Positions 53,201-61,975 of a stretch of 64,000 nucleotides of DNA are shown here, in pieces. The notes beneath the pieces were generated by a model. That model had not been told where the DNA came from, ran no database searches, and worked only from the letters and a program-made list of their open reading frames with translations. Source of the DNA: Anaerorhabdus furcosa (GTDB lineage: Bacteria; Bacillota_I; Bacilli_A; Erysipelotrichales; Erysipelotrichaceae); assembly GCF_900167375.1 (NCBI RefSeq), contig NZ_FUWY01000001.1, positions 62,001 through 126,000 of the forward strand. Direction: 5' to 3'. Made by a program: the position numbers and the translations under genes. Position 1 is the stretch's first letter. The number at the start of each line of letters is the position of its first letter.

Positions 53201-56200
53201 GCTCCATCATAAACCTTACTATTAATAGAATCTGCTGTAGCTTCAATTTCTTTAGGTAATATTTTAATCGTTGCAATACCCATCTTATCGTTATGATTTG
53301 GTTGCTTTGCGACATATGATATTTCATATGTTCCAACATCAGCAAATTCAAATTCATCACTAACCCATGGATCACTTTCAGATAAACGATATTCTATCGT
53401 TACATCTGAATCTTTCTTCACAATATCAAGTTCATGTTTTTCTCCATCATAAATACCTTCATATCCATTGATTTGAAGATCTATGTCAATTGGGTTAACT
53501 ACTAAAACACCTGAAGTATAAATAAAATCATAATTGTTTGCACTTCCATTTTTTCCAACAACTTCATACCTACCTACATTAGGTTTATTTAAGTCATTCA
53601 ATGTTGATGTAACACTTGCAACTGGTGCAACATAACCTTGGATTGCTGCATCTTCATTATTGACAAAACCTGTGACGTTAATTGCTAATTGTGGAGTTTG
53701 ACCATAAACAATATTCTCTCCACTATATTTTGCTTGAAGCTCTGCAGGAATGATTGTATAGTCTTCAGTTTCATGATTTGATTCGATGATATAGTTATCA
53801 TTTCCAGAAAGAGTTGCAGTTGCGGTATAATTTGTAACCACTTTTGAATCTGGATTACGAAGAACATTGATGTTATTTCCATTACTTACATTGATAGTTA
53901 TCGTATCACCTTCATACAATCCATTTGCAATCGCTGATACATTACTACTCTTACCATCATAAATTCTTGGATTTAAACCTGACCATGTTAATGTTATTGG
54001 TTTTGGTTTTATTTTAGCGGTAGTACTTGTTTCATTTATAAATGTGTCATCTAGTTCATAATTGTTTTGCGAATCAGATGTGAGTTGAATATTTGTAACA
54101 AGAACAGCTTTATCATCTCCAACATTTTTATCCGTAAATGCAAACTGTCCAATTGCAGTTAAATCATCACCTTGTGCTACACTATCATCAAACTTCAATG
54201 TTCCAGTAGTATTAGTTTGTTTATCATAAACTTTATCATCTACATGATTTATAGTTGCGCTGACTACTCTTTTGGTAATGGTAACAGTAATCGAACCTGT
54301 TAAATCTTCTTCATCAAAATCTTTGATATCGCTAATTTTATACCAGATTTGATGATTACCTACATTCTTATATTTTGGTACAGTTGAAGTATAAATACCA
54401 TCTTGTGTTTCACTATATGTATATTCATATTCATCATCAATACTCGTTACAATAACAGAACCTGAATGATATTCTCCATCATAAACACCTACATAATTAT
54501 TAACAGTCACTGATACATTTTCTGGTAATATCGTTAATGTTCCTGGAATATTATTAAAACTATAATTCAAGGCACTTCCACCAGTTGGTGTTATTGTGTA
54601 AGTACCGTGATTAGTCTGATTAATCGTTACTGTTGGGGCATTATAATCAGTAGCATTCTCTGCATTTTCATTATGCACGAAACCACTCACTATCACAGTT
54701 GTTGGAGGTGTAGCATTATACTCTATCGTTGCATTATATGTTGCTGTTAAAACTGCCTTGGTTATAGTAGCAGTAGTCTCTATATCATTTAATTGTGCTA
54801 CACTCAATTGATAGTTTGAATTTGGTGTATTAAATGCAATGTTGGCTACATTTACTTTTTTATTTTGTCCTGCATCTTTATTTGAAAATGTAAATGTACC
54901 TGTTGCTGTTACTGATGAGGCATCCACATCTTCAACACCACTTAATTTAAGTACTCCATTTGCAGTAGTAGTTCCATCATAGACTTTATCATTTACACTT
55001 AGGATAATTGGAGTAACTGTTTTCTTATTGATTACTACAGTTTCACTACCAATATAATCATTGTAATTTGGTTTGCTTACTTTGTAATAAACTGTATAAC
55101 TTCCCACATTTGTATATTGTGGCGATTGATTAAGTGTGTAATTTCCTGCAGTTTCACCATATAGAATGGTAGCCCCTTCTTGATCACTTGTCACTGATAC
55201 ACCATGACTCTTCGCATCATATGTTCCATTAAACCCTGTTGAATGTATTGTTAAATCCGCTTTGTTAATTGTTAATGATCCTGAAATATGAATAAATGAA
55301 TAATTATCTGCACTACCTCCTACAGGAGTAATGTTATATATCCCAACACTTGGCATACTTTGATTATCAAAGTTAGGACTGATCGTTACTGTTGGAGATA
55401 CATAATTACTAGCATTCAATATCGTTTCATTATTTACAAAACCACTCACATTCAATTCTAAATTCGGCGTAGTTCCATAAGTTATTGTTTTACTATCAAA
55501 TGATGCCGTTAATGACGCTTTAGTTATTGTATATGTGGTTGTCAAACCAATCGTTGGTAGTTTATAATTATCGCTTTTATTTCCTGCTAAACCAGTGATT
55601 GTCGCTGTATGAATACCTGCATTGGTTTGTGTATTATTCGATATTAATAAATTACATTCATCACTATCAACTAAATTCGTAATTGTTGCGGTAACATTGC
55701 TGGAGATACCATCATATACTTTAGTTGAATTATTACTCCAAGCAATAGTAATCTCTCTTGGTGAAATAGTATACCGTTGACTTAAATTAGAAGCCCCAGT
55801 CAATGTGTAATTGCTATCATTTACTCCTGTTATCATCGCTGTATGAATGCCTGTATTAGTTGCTGCATTTCCACTTATAGTAAGGGCTGGAGATTCTCCT
55901 GAAATTGCATTTGAAATAGAAGCACTTACATTACTTGCTATGCCATCATAAGATCTTGTATTTGTATTAGTCCACGTAATACCTACAACAATAGGTTTAA
56001 TATTAGCATTACCTGTTAATGATGTCGTCAAACAATTATAATTTGCTACATCACTTCCTGATAAACGAATATTTGTGATATTTACTATTTTGTTATTTTC
56101 ACTATTTTTATCTGTAAATTCAAATGTTCCATTTGCACTGACATTATCGTTTCCAATTATTCCTTCTATATTAAGAACACCACTACTTGATGTTGTTCCA

Positions 56201-59200
56201 TCATATGTTTTGGAATTGATGGATTGAACAGTAACACTAATATCTTTCGGTGTAATTACAACTTGAAATTCTCCCGTTTTATCAACATAATTATTTCTAC
56301 TAGCAACATATTGCACTGTATACGTTCCTACATTTTTGAATACTGGAACAGTTGTTCCCATATCAAAATTATTAACAGTATATCTAATTTGCTCTGCATC
56401 GTTGTTGTTAATTATTGGTCCATGTGCTAATCCATCATAGATACCTGAATAACCTTGAATATTGACATGAAGACTACCTTTTTGAATAGTTAATGATCCA
56501 GAAGTGTATGCAAATACATAATTCTTACCTGGATTTCCTCCACTTGGTGTCAATGTATAAACACCTGCATTTGTGTTTGTATTTATTACTATTGGATTAA
56601 TATATGTGTTATCGGTTGTTGCATTTTCGCCATTTACAAATCCAGTCACATTAACTTGTAAGGTTGGTAACCCTCCATAAACAATTGTTTCTCCCTGATA
56701 AGTTGCTGTTAATTCTTTTGCTGATACAGTCGCATTCACTGCCACTGAGCTTTGTATTGTTTCATACCCTGCTGCGCTAATACTATAGTAAACCTTTACG
56801 GTTCCCACATCTTTTATTTGTGGAATAGTTGGTGAAAGATTACTTGGACTTGTACCATATTGAATAACTGCCCCTGGTATTGTACTTGTTATATTGATTG
56901 CATTATGAGTTTGCCCATCATAAGTGCCAGTATATGGAGTTATTGTATAAGTTTGCGCATCCATAGCTAACACAGTATTGATACTTACAGTTATTGGATC
57001 ACTGCAAAGCATATTGGCGCCTCCATTAGTTCTCAACAAAACCGTAGTACCTTGAGCTAAATTTTCTAACTCTGTTACTGATCCTAGCCATGTTACACCA
57101 GCATCTAAACTATACATGACATTTGCGTTAATATTTTTAATCGATCCTTTGCCACTTACAGTTGTTGGTTGATTAACCGTTACTGTAGGTACACTAGCTT
57201 TCGATAAATTAATCTTTCTTATCGTACTATCTGGAATCACTCCATTCCCTGGTCTATAAATCCATACCGAAGAACCAGTAAAGTTTAATGGTATTTGAAA
57301 AGTTCCATTTATAACATTTTGACTTGTCATTGAAGTCCATGTATTTCCATTATCATAGCTTATACTTAACCCCGCAAATACTGGTGAAAGGGTATAATTC
57401 AAGCCGTTAAATTGGATGTTAGAAGGATCATATGCAGGCATAGTAACCGTTGTAGCATAATCAGTTAAGAGTTGATTATTGATGTTAGCATTTACTGTGA
57501 ATGTATCTGATGCAGTTAATGTTGTCACTGTTACTGTATAACTTCCTCTCCCATTTCCACTATCAACTAATGAGTTTGCATCCATTGCATAATACGTTCC
57601 ATTGATAGTAATACCATATTGAGATACTCCACTAGGAGCACCAACAAAATTTACTTCGAATTTTGCAGTAGCATTTATTCCATTGACTGATTGATTTAGT
57701 AATTTTACTGTTCCACTTTGCCATGTTGCATATAGCGTTACATTATTACTAATTGTAAAACTATTTGCTCCACTTTGTGTATAATCCGGAGTTCCATTTA
57801 TTCCTTTATTCACTAATGACCATCCAGTAAATGAATAGAAATTTAATGTAGGTAATGGTGTAAAAGCTACATTCACTGTGCTACTTTTTTGATAGCTTTG
57901 TGTTGCTGGAATGCTACCTGTTCCATTATTCGCATTATAAACAACAGAGTACGTAGTTGACACACCTACTGCTGTAATTAAAATATTCCCTGTTATTGCT
58001 CCACCAAATATAGTTAAACTTCCAGTGGTTGAATTATAACTGTAACTTGTTGATGGTAAAGTAATCCCACCAACAGTAATTGTGATTGTACTTGGTAATG
58101 AATAATTGGCTGCTGGAACTAGTGTACCTTTCCAATCAATATTTAAAATTGCACTTAAACTAAAGTTATTTTTTTCTGTGATATTACTACTCGAAGAAGA
58201 TAATCCTATTGTAACTTGTGCTCTTTTTATAATTAAATCTTTTTCCTTAACACTTAATCCATATTTATTTGTAGTAATAAATTTACTAGGATCTATTGTT
58301 ACTCCATCTGATGCAGTTGCTATTACTGTATCAGAAATAGTAATTGTATTGATAATTGTAATATCTGCCATATTACCTGTTAGTGCCTTATTTACCATAA
58401 AGCGAGAGTCCGATAAGCTAGCAAGATCAATACCTTTTGATGTTTTATCACCAATTACAGGATTACCACTAATTCTTAATATTTTTGTTCCCGTACCTAA
58501 TGATAAATTACCATTAGCAGTAACAGTATTTACTACTGTTCCTCCACTTATATTTATATTGATTCGTGCTGTTGTAATTCCTGTATAATTTCCTCCATAA
58601 ATCCATTGAACTGTTCCTCCAGTCATATTGATTGTTTCGGAATTTGATAAAGAAGAACTAGCTCCACCACCATAAACAGTATTTAAATTAGCACTACCAC
58701 TAATATTTATTGTTGCATTAGTCCCAGTAGCAAGTGCGCCCTTACCCCCACCAAAAACGCCTGATAGAACTGTTCCACCAGAAATATTAATAATCAAATT
58801 CCCACTCACAGAAGCAATATTGCCTCCCCCATAAATGTTATTAACAGTTCCACCCGTCATAGTAACTAATGTATCACCCGTAATTAAATTAAGGTTTCCA
58901 CCACCATAGATGTCATACCCCGATAAATCACCTGATGCCAATGCAGCAACTGAATCATCGACTAGTCCATTTCCATTTTTATCCCAATAAACATCAGTTC
59001 CGCCAGATCCATTACTAACAATAACTAACGGATTACCATTTCCATAAACAATTTTACTTAATGTATCAACTGATGGAGCCGTCAATAATAAAGCTGCCAC
59101 TTGCATAGAGTTTGTGGATTGGTATATTGTCATTAAGAATACAAAATCTGGGTTATTCTCCATTTGATCATAGACAGTGTTATCAATTGTAGCTATTTCA

Positions 59201-59640
59201 TCAACCATAGCCATAATTAAATCAAATTCTTCATTAAATGTATTTCGTTGTGTTTCATCTATTAATGTCCCATCTGTATTAATAGAAATAGGATTAATAG
59301 CTATATCATCATAAAACATCTTAAGATCTTTTATCTTCTTTTGAAGTTCAGTAATTCTACTTGATACATCATCCGTTGGTGTTGGTGATGGAGTTGTTGT
59401 CACTTCAGGACTTGTTGTTATTTCAGGCGTTGCTGTGACGTCAGGTGTAACCGTAGCATCAGGCGTAGAAAAATCACCAGGTGTTGGTGTTATTTCAGGG
59501 CTTGTGCTTACCTCTGGTGTTTCAGTTGGAATCTCTGTAACTTCAGGTGATGTTACTGGTTCTGGTGTTGTTTCTGCAATGACAGTCGATGTAGATATAC
59601 ACATTGCCATTGTTGTTATGATAGCAAAAAATCGTTTCAT
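50251..59640 (-). CDS. Giant modular MBG/YDG-type surface protein
   Basis: 3,129 residues. Order: signal peptide (1-23); Thr/Pro/Glu linker (~24-90); helical part; five repeats of TGGTVxxIYGGG, likely a beta-helix (about 58930-58440); an InlB-type repeat VVYNANNGTGSIP...TLYATW (57955-57710); Ig-like stretch; about 24 modules of four types (56964-51085), including MBG-like and YDG domains; Thr/Pro linker; a ~200-residue domain; and a final transmembrane helix ending KRRKSN. No LPxTG sortase signal. It is probably a wall-spanning adhesin-like stalk. The start is the ATG at 59640 after GAGGG; an in-frame ATG at 59694 lies in the leader hairpin. Role is inferred from architecture only. Confidence 0.9.
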   Translation of the reverse strand: MKRFFAIITTMAMCISTSTVIAETTPEPVTSPEVTEIPTETPEVSTSPEITPTPGDFSTPDATVTPDVTATPEITTSPEVTTTPSPTPTDDVSSRITELQKKIKDLKMFYDDIAINPISINTDGTLIDETQRNTFNEEFDLIMAMVDEIATIDNTVYDQMENNPDFVFLMTIYQSTNSMQVAALLLTAPSVDTLSKIVYGNGNPLVIVSNGSGGTDVYWDKNGNGLVDDSVAALASGDLSGYDIYGGGNLNLITGDTLVTMTGGTVNNIYGGGNIASVSGNLIINISGGTVLSGVFGGGKGALATGTNATINISGSANLNTVYGGGASSSLSNSETINMTGGTVQWIYGGNYTGITTARININISGGTVVNTVTANGNLSLGTGTKILRISGNPVIGDKTSKGIDLASLSDSRFMVNKALTGNMADITIINTITISDTVIATASDGVTIDPSKFITTNKYGLSVKEKDLIIKRAQVTIGLSSSSSNITEKNNFSLSAILNIDWKGTLVPAANYSLPSTITITVGGITLPSTSYSYNSTTGSLTIFGGAITGNILITAVGVSTTYSVVYNANNGTGSIPATQSYQKSSTVNVAFTPLPTLNFYSFTGWSLVNKGINGTPDYTQSGANSFTISNNVTLYATWQSGTVKLLNQSVNGINATAKFEVNFVGAPSGVSQYGITINGTYYAMDANSLVDSGNGRGSYTVTVTTLTASDTFTVNANINNQLLTDYATTVTMPAYDPSNIQFNGLNYTLSPVFAGLSISYDNGNTWTSMTSQNVINGTFQIPLNFTGSSVWIYRPGNGVIPDSTIRKINLSKASVPTVTVNQPTTVSGKGSIKNINANVMYSLDAGVTWLGSVTELENLAQGTTVLLRTNGGANMLCSDPITVSINTVLAMDAQTYTITPYTGTYDGQTHNAINITSTIPGAVIQYGTSPSNLSPTIPQIKDVGTVKVYYSISAAGYETIQSSVAVNATVSAKELTATYQGETIVYGGLPTLQVNVTGFVNGENATTDNTYINPIVINTNTNAGVYTLTPSGGNPGKNYVFAYTSGSLTIQKGSLHVNIQGYSGIYDGLAHGPIINNNDAEQIRYTVNNFDMGTTVPVFKNVGTYTVQYVASRNNYVDKTGEFQVVITPKDISVTVQSINSKTYDGTTSSSGVLNIEGIIGNDNVSANGTFEFTDKNSENNKIVNITNIRLSGSDVANYNCLTTSLTGNANIKPIVVGITWTNTNTRSYDGIASNVSASISNAISGESPALTISGNAATNTGIHTAMITGVNDSNYTLTGASNLSQRYTISPREITIAWSNNSTKVYDGISSNVTATITNLVDSDECNLLISNNTQTNAGIHTATITGLAGNKSDNYKLPTIGLTTTYTITKASLTASFDSKTITYGTTPNLELNVSGFVNNETILNASNYVSPTVTISPNFDNQSMPSVGIYNITPVGGSADNYSFIHISGSLTINKADLTIHSTGFNGTYDAKSHGVSVTSDQEGATILYGETAGNYTLNQSPQYTNVGSYTVYYKVSKPNYNDYIGSETVVINKKTVTPIILSVNDKVYDGTTTANGVLKLSGVEDVDASSVTATGTFTFSNKDAGQNKKVNVANIAFNTPNSNYQLSVAQLNDIETTATITKAVLTATYNATIEYNATPPTTVIVSGFVHNENAENATDYNAPTVTINQTNHGTYTITPTGGSALNYSFNNIPGTLTILPENVSVTVNNYVGVYDGEYHSGSVIVTSIDDEYEYTYSETQDGIYTSTVPKYKNVGNHQIWYKISDIKDFDEEDLTGSITVTITKRVVSATINHVDDKVYDKQTNTTGTLKFDDSVAQGDDLTAIGQFAFTDKNVGDDKAVLVTNIQLTSDSQNNYELDDTFINETSTTAKIKPKPITLTWSGLNPRIYDGKSSNVSAIANGLYEGDTITINVSNGNNINVLRNPDSKVVTNYTATATLSGNDNYIIESNHETEDYTIIPAELQAKYSGENIVYGQTPQLAINVTGFVNNEDAAIQGYVAPVASVTSTLNDLNKPNVGRYEVVGKNGSANNYDFIYTSGVLVVNPIDIDLQINGYEGIYDGEKHELDIVKKDSDVTIEYRLSESDPWVSDEFEFADVGTYEISYVAKQPNHNDKMGIATIKILPKEIEATADSINSKVYDGAVNTTGTLKLIGVLSKDEADIRVEGAIEFVDKNVSTNKNVNLKNLVLSGNQSSNYVLEETNKNDVATTASITPLEVSLVWSNYTSRIYDQSSSNVMASIDNQIANDDIEVVVTNGNRIHAGTYKAIAVDLDGDDSNNYVLPSNPNQEYTIVPKELTLSWENTENLIYNGLEKNVVADVTGVITNDTVNVTTKDGNQVHAGIYSASASIDNQDYKLPTANTKTYTIGKAPLQAKYDGETITYGNNPTFHITVTGFVNGEEPGSNDEDKRPLDYLQPVIINNNTNVGTYVLTPQDGSAADYEFTYQSGNLVIQNATLSVLITGYNDVYTGENHGLNTQIPSDALIMYGTTDGTYDLVDSPTLKNAGSITVYYKVTKNNYEDLMGSAVITVGRKTVNPTVFTVDDKTYDGSTTTKGSISLTGVVSVDEVKASGVINFADKNAGENKTVHVNNIQLNGVDKDNYTLSTTELLNQVSTAQIHKKEISLLWNNNESLSYDGTEHQFTPTSIDFVESNDAYLEVLGDKGTHSGSYNVIVNDIKGNDKDNYDLPASTVKNYTIAKAVLNANYINETVVFNGTPKFEVSVSGFVNNETPSTINGYVKPTVSINDWNAGMTYQLTPSGGNPGNDYSFAYGTGVLTVTYANMNDAVEGKDVEVKYDGNSHTIDILAPEDSTITRAYYTEPGTYSINWKVEKEDYEPVIGTNTLTILANTPTPTVIPTTEPTSTPTPNPTLAPTKKPTVTPSGSTATPTTTPNASNKTRMGSIQGGAFYFNDPNQVIEVKDDLKIELDQGEIMLLMNRGNLKNTSIDNGEDLINDLFSQEQLNKIAKGSKAEVMIEIEAKDYQEVEMMQNFNNQLQEEDMEICNVLEVEFNVRLDDEEWQSVTSFNDQYSINLQIDISKILPSYEEFRIWKINDSSLIELTQFKQTDDIIELKINEPMTILFTCDTNLIVKEEKSTIDYSWILIPIGIIIIGGVIVLIAKRRKSN
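51085..56964 (-). repeat. Higher-order A-C-D-B module array in the giant protein
   Basis: About 24 diverged modules of ~80 residues. Types by key residues: A, GYxGxYDGxxH; B, YGxxPxxxVxVxGFVN and LTPxGG; C, YDGTTxTxGxLxLxG; D, WSNxxxxxYDGxSSNV and AGxYxA. The order is AB, ACDDB, ACB, ACDB, ACDDB, ACDB, A. Confidence 0.75.
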
Positions 59641-59707
59641 ACTTTCCCTCGTTGGACTTGCTTCAGATAGTAAAGCCTTTCTAGTGCTGATCATTTCAGC
59701 AGCTTAT
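59641..59707 (-). promoter_or_regulatory. Leader of the giant gene with two hairpins
   Basis: TGCTGA, AATGA, TCAGCA and then GCTT with AAGC around a 9-base loop, just before the GAGGG ribosome site. Possible translational control or message-stability element. Confidence 0.45.
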
Positions 59708-59713
59708 ATTTTC

Positions 59714-59742
59714 ATTATGTTATCCAATTCACTTATTTTCAA
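59714..59742 (-). promoter_or_regulatory. Promoter of the giant surface-protein gene
   Basis: Minus strand TTGAAA (59742-59737), 17 bases, CATAAT (59719-59714). It gives a leader of about 67 bases. Confidence 0.7.
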
Positions 59743-59974
59743 GAAAAGTAATCTTTATACTTATTATCCAAATTATACTTAAATAAAAGACGATTAACTG
59801 TCTCTTGAATTACGTTTTATTTTGAAATTTATTATGTTCTTTTCAGTTAAATTAAATACCAATCTATTTCGCTATTAATTTCAGAGTACATAGAATATTT
59901 TCCATCGCTAGATGCTCACTCATTTTATTTCGCTTATTCAACTACAGTAGAGAAATTAATTCTAGAAAGCATAA
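59743..59974. other. AT-rich intergenic tract, nothing recognised
   Basis: No gene, RNA or repeat is seen between the giant-gene promoter and the terminator at 59975. Confidence 0.5.
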
Positions 59975-60002
59975 AAAAACCTGTATCAATTAGACACAGG
60001 TT
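59975..60002 (-). terminator. Terminator of the 60140-60872 transcript
   Basis: AAACCTGT at the left pairs with ACAGGTTT around an 11-base loop; minus-strand TTTTTTTATG follows. Confidence 0.75.
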
Positions 60003-60125
60003 TAATGCACTTAATGGTGTGTGTACCGCCTTCGAACTCATCATCTTTGATTAATCCATTGTCAAGTTTATGACTTCTTATAAATTTACAAATAATAATC
60101 AATTTAGATTTCCTAAAAATGTAGA
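59989..60125 (-). pseudogene. Probable 3' remnant of a lost gene
   Basis: A minus-strand frame of about 45 codons (DFYIFRKSKLIII..., HKLDNGLIKDDEFEGG, ending IKCIKPVSN) has no start codon and a stop in the loop of the terminator at 59975-60002. Real gene ends commonly look like this. The family is unknown; the fragment could be chance. Confidence 0.35.
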
Positions 60126-60139
60126 AGTCTTATGATATC

Positions 60140-60538
60140 CTATTTTGATCCAGGATAGTTTAAATTTGTAATGATTTTAAAAATATTGTTTACATTTAAT
60201 AAGCCATAGTCAGCTTTTTCAATCACTTCAATAATTTTGTCAGGAAATTTATCTTTGACTTCATTTTTTAATTCACTAAGCTCTGGAGTTAACAATATAA
60301 TGTCTGCATCCAATCCAATAGAATCGATTTTAGAAAACCGACTAACATCTGTAAAAATGTTAAGTTTGTTCTTTTTAGCAAACATATTCATCTTTGTTGC
60401 AAGTGTTGTTGTATATGGATTCACTCCGTTATTTATTGGGGTTAAAGTAATACTATCCATACTAAATATAATAACCTTTCTGTTGCTACCCTCGTTCTTC
60501 GCATCACTCATCAAGTTTAGTTTTGTTTTAAAATTCAT
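60140..60538 (-). CDS. PTS EIIB-like protein lacking the phosphocysteine
   Basis: 132 residues. After a ~20-residue polar start the fold of a lactose/cellobiose-type EIIB appears: KVIIFSMDS for the first strand, ATKMNMFAKKNKLNIF, then LDADIILLTPEL and KADYGLLNVNNIF near the C-terminus. The phosphoaccepting Cys of the usual C-x-x-G-M-S loop is replaced by Phe/Ser. It may be a regulator, a binding protein or decaying. GGAGAAGAAAAAG precedes the ATG, which overlaps the upstream gene by 11 bases. No EIIA or EIIC is adjacent. Confidence 0.5.
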   Translation of the reverse strand: MNFKTKLNLMSDAKNEGSNRKVIIFSMDSITLTPINNGVNPYTTTLATKMNMFAKKNKLNIFTDVSRFSKIDSIGLDADIILLTPELSELKNEVKDKFPDKIIEVIEKADYGLLNVNNIFKIITNLNYPGSK

Positions 60539-60872
60539 CTTTTTCTTCTCCTTTCACAAAAATGATAGTAAGTGTTACCTCAATGTCCAAATTGCCATAT
60601 TCACCTCTATTTTCAAGACGATTCCATATCATGAACACAATATTAATACTTCCTTCTTTAATCAATTCATCTATAATTAGTTTTATTTGATCAAAAAATA
60701 ATAATGTAAAGCAAAGAAGTATTAAGATACCTAAGATTAACATAAAAGTTTGAGTATAGAAACTGTCATTATGACAATATGTAAGCAAGTAAAAATAACT
60801 AGACAAGAAATATAAGTTATTTGAGTTAAGAATCCATTGGAAATATAATCGACAATAAACACTCATATACAA
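60528..60872 (-). CDS. Small membrane protein, start uncertain
   Basis: Up to 114 residues. A single strong helix MLILGILILLCFTLLFF (about 44-60) is followed by a charged helix and a short tail. No family recognised. No ribosome site is seen before the ATG at 60872; a later start near the helix is equally possible. The overlap with the EIIB-like gene suggests a two-gene unit. It could also be a fragment of a larger lost membrane gene. Confidence 0.4.
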   Translation of the reverse strand: MYMSVYCRLYFQWILNSNNLYFLSSYFYLLTYCHNDSFYTQTFMLILGILILLCFTLLFFDQIKLIIDELIKEGSINIVFMIWNRLENRGEYGNLDIEVTLTIIFVKGEEKDEF

Positions 60873-61172
60873 ATTTAACTATTATTATTTGAAGATAGAA
60901 AATCACTTTCAGGTGAAAATCTCAACTTTCAAAGAAAATTAATAGAACTTATTAAATCGTATGAGAATTAATAAAACATTGTAGATAAATATTAACTTAG
61001 ATTGGAAGAAATTCATTTATAGAATGCGAATTATAATATTGAAAGCAAGCTTAACAATTCACGAGAAGGTGTGCAAAGGAATATAATCGAATAATTTATT
61101 TTGTTAGAATATATCATTTGCATTAATATTATAATTCCAGTATATTGTGTATGGGAGAAATAAGACTAAATT
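60873..61172. other. AT-rich tract upstream of the 61173 lipoprotein
   Basis: No intact gene. A promoter-like TTGTTA (61101-61106), 17 bases, TAATAT (61124-61129) could serve the lipoprotein. A plus-strand frame around 60900-60970 (KSLSGENLNFQRKLIELIKS) has no start and runs into stops; it may be a remnant. Confidence 0.35.
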
Positions 61173-61715
61173 ATGAAAAAAATTATACTGTTTATGACTG
61201 TATTTATAGTAGTAGGGTGTAGTTCAAAAGAAATTAATGTAGAAAAAAAAGATACTGTTTCAACCATTGAACCTACTCCAATGGTAAGTGAAAAACCCTT
61301 TTTAGAAACATGCAAACTGAGAGGAAATTCTATTGAAGTATTGATAGAAAACGGATTTTATACAGCTGATAATATTGTATACAAGAGAAAAGGTGAATCA
61401 GGAGAAATTGAACATACATTTAATATTGAAACATTAGAATTAATTGGACCATTTGGGTCAAATGCTACTGACGGATACAAATATTCAATCAAAAATAATA
61501 CAATAGACTTTCAAGGATGTCTTATTAATTTAAATCCGTTAACAACTTCAGGAAGTAATTGCTCGGATATAAAAACTTCGAATTTATCTGACTCAATCTA
61601 CTCAATTCAACAATTCATAGCATACTATTTGTTTGAATGCGATGATATAACGAAATTTTCAAGAATAAGTTCAGAGGATCTTCAATCATTGATGAATGTT
61701 TTATACGAAAAATAA
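61173..61715 (+). CDS. Orphan lipoprotein of unknown function
   Basis: 180 residues. Lipobox IVVGC (Cys16), then a charged linker with EPTPM. No family recognised; four further cysteines (near 47, 115, 129, 151) may form disulfides. GGGAGAAAT precedes the ATG. It lies alone in a gene-poor AT-rich tract, which suggests a lineage-specific gene. Confidence 0.65.
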   Translation: MKKIILFMTVFIVVGCSSKEINVEKKDTVSTIEPTPMVSEKPFLETCKLRGNSIEVLIENGFYTADNIVYKRKGESGEIEHTFNIETLELIGPFGSNATDGYKYSIKNNTIDFQGCLINLNPLTTSGSNCSDIKTSNLSDSIYSIQQFIAYYLFECDDITKFSRISSEDLQSLMNVLYEK

Positions 61716-61975
61716 TTTATTATTTTTTAATATATTGTTTTATCTATTTCATTTACTAATATATGCGTTGTTACTATATGATTGGTTTATAATATGTTTG
61801 AACATAACAGAGTTTATTTTGATGTGCACCATTTAACTTAAATAATTAGGGGATGTGGTGTTTTTTAATATAATCACTTACTCACTTAGTTTTGTTGTTG
61901 TTCAAAAAATATCTTGATTATTCAAAGAACAAATATTATGTGAGCAAATATTAATTAATTTAATTAAAATGTTCC
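61716..61975. other. AT-rich intergenic tract, nothing recognised
   Basis: No gene, terminator or repeat can be supported here beyond low-complexity AT sequence. Confidence 0.5.

Noticed and set aside
51085-56964. CRISPR or satellite repeat reading of the 51-57 kb region
   Set aside because: The repeats are diverged at DNA level, in one frame, and explained by protein modules of ~80 residues.
59641-59694. Longer start for the giant protein at 59694
   Set aside because: It lacks a ribosome site, lies in the leader hairpin and would put polar residues before a good signal peptide.
59641-59742. Cyclic di-GMP riboswitch before the giant gene
   Set aside because: The conserved GEMM blocks, such as the tetraloop-receptor and GCAAAGCC core, are not present; only simple hairpins are seen.
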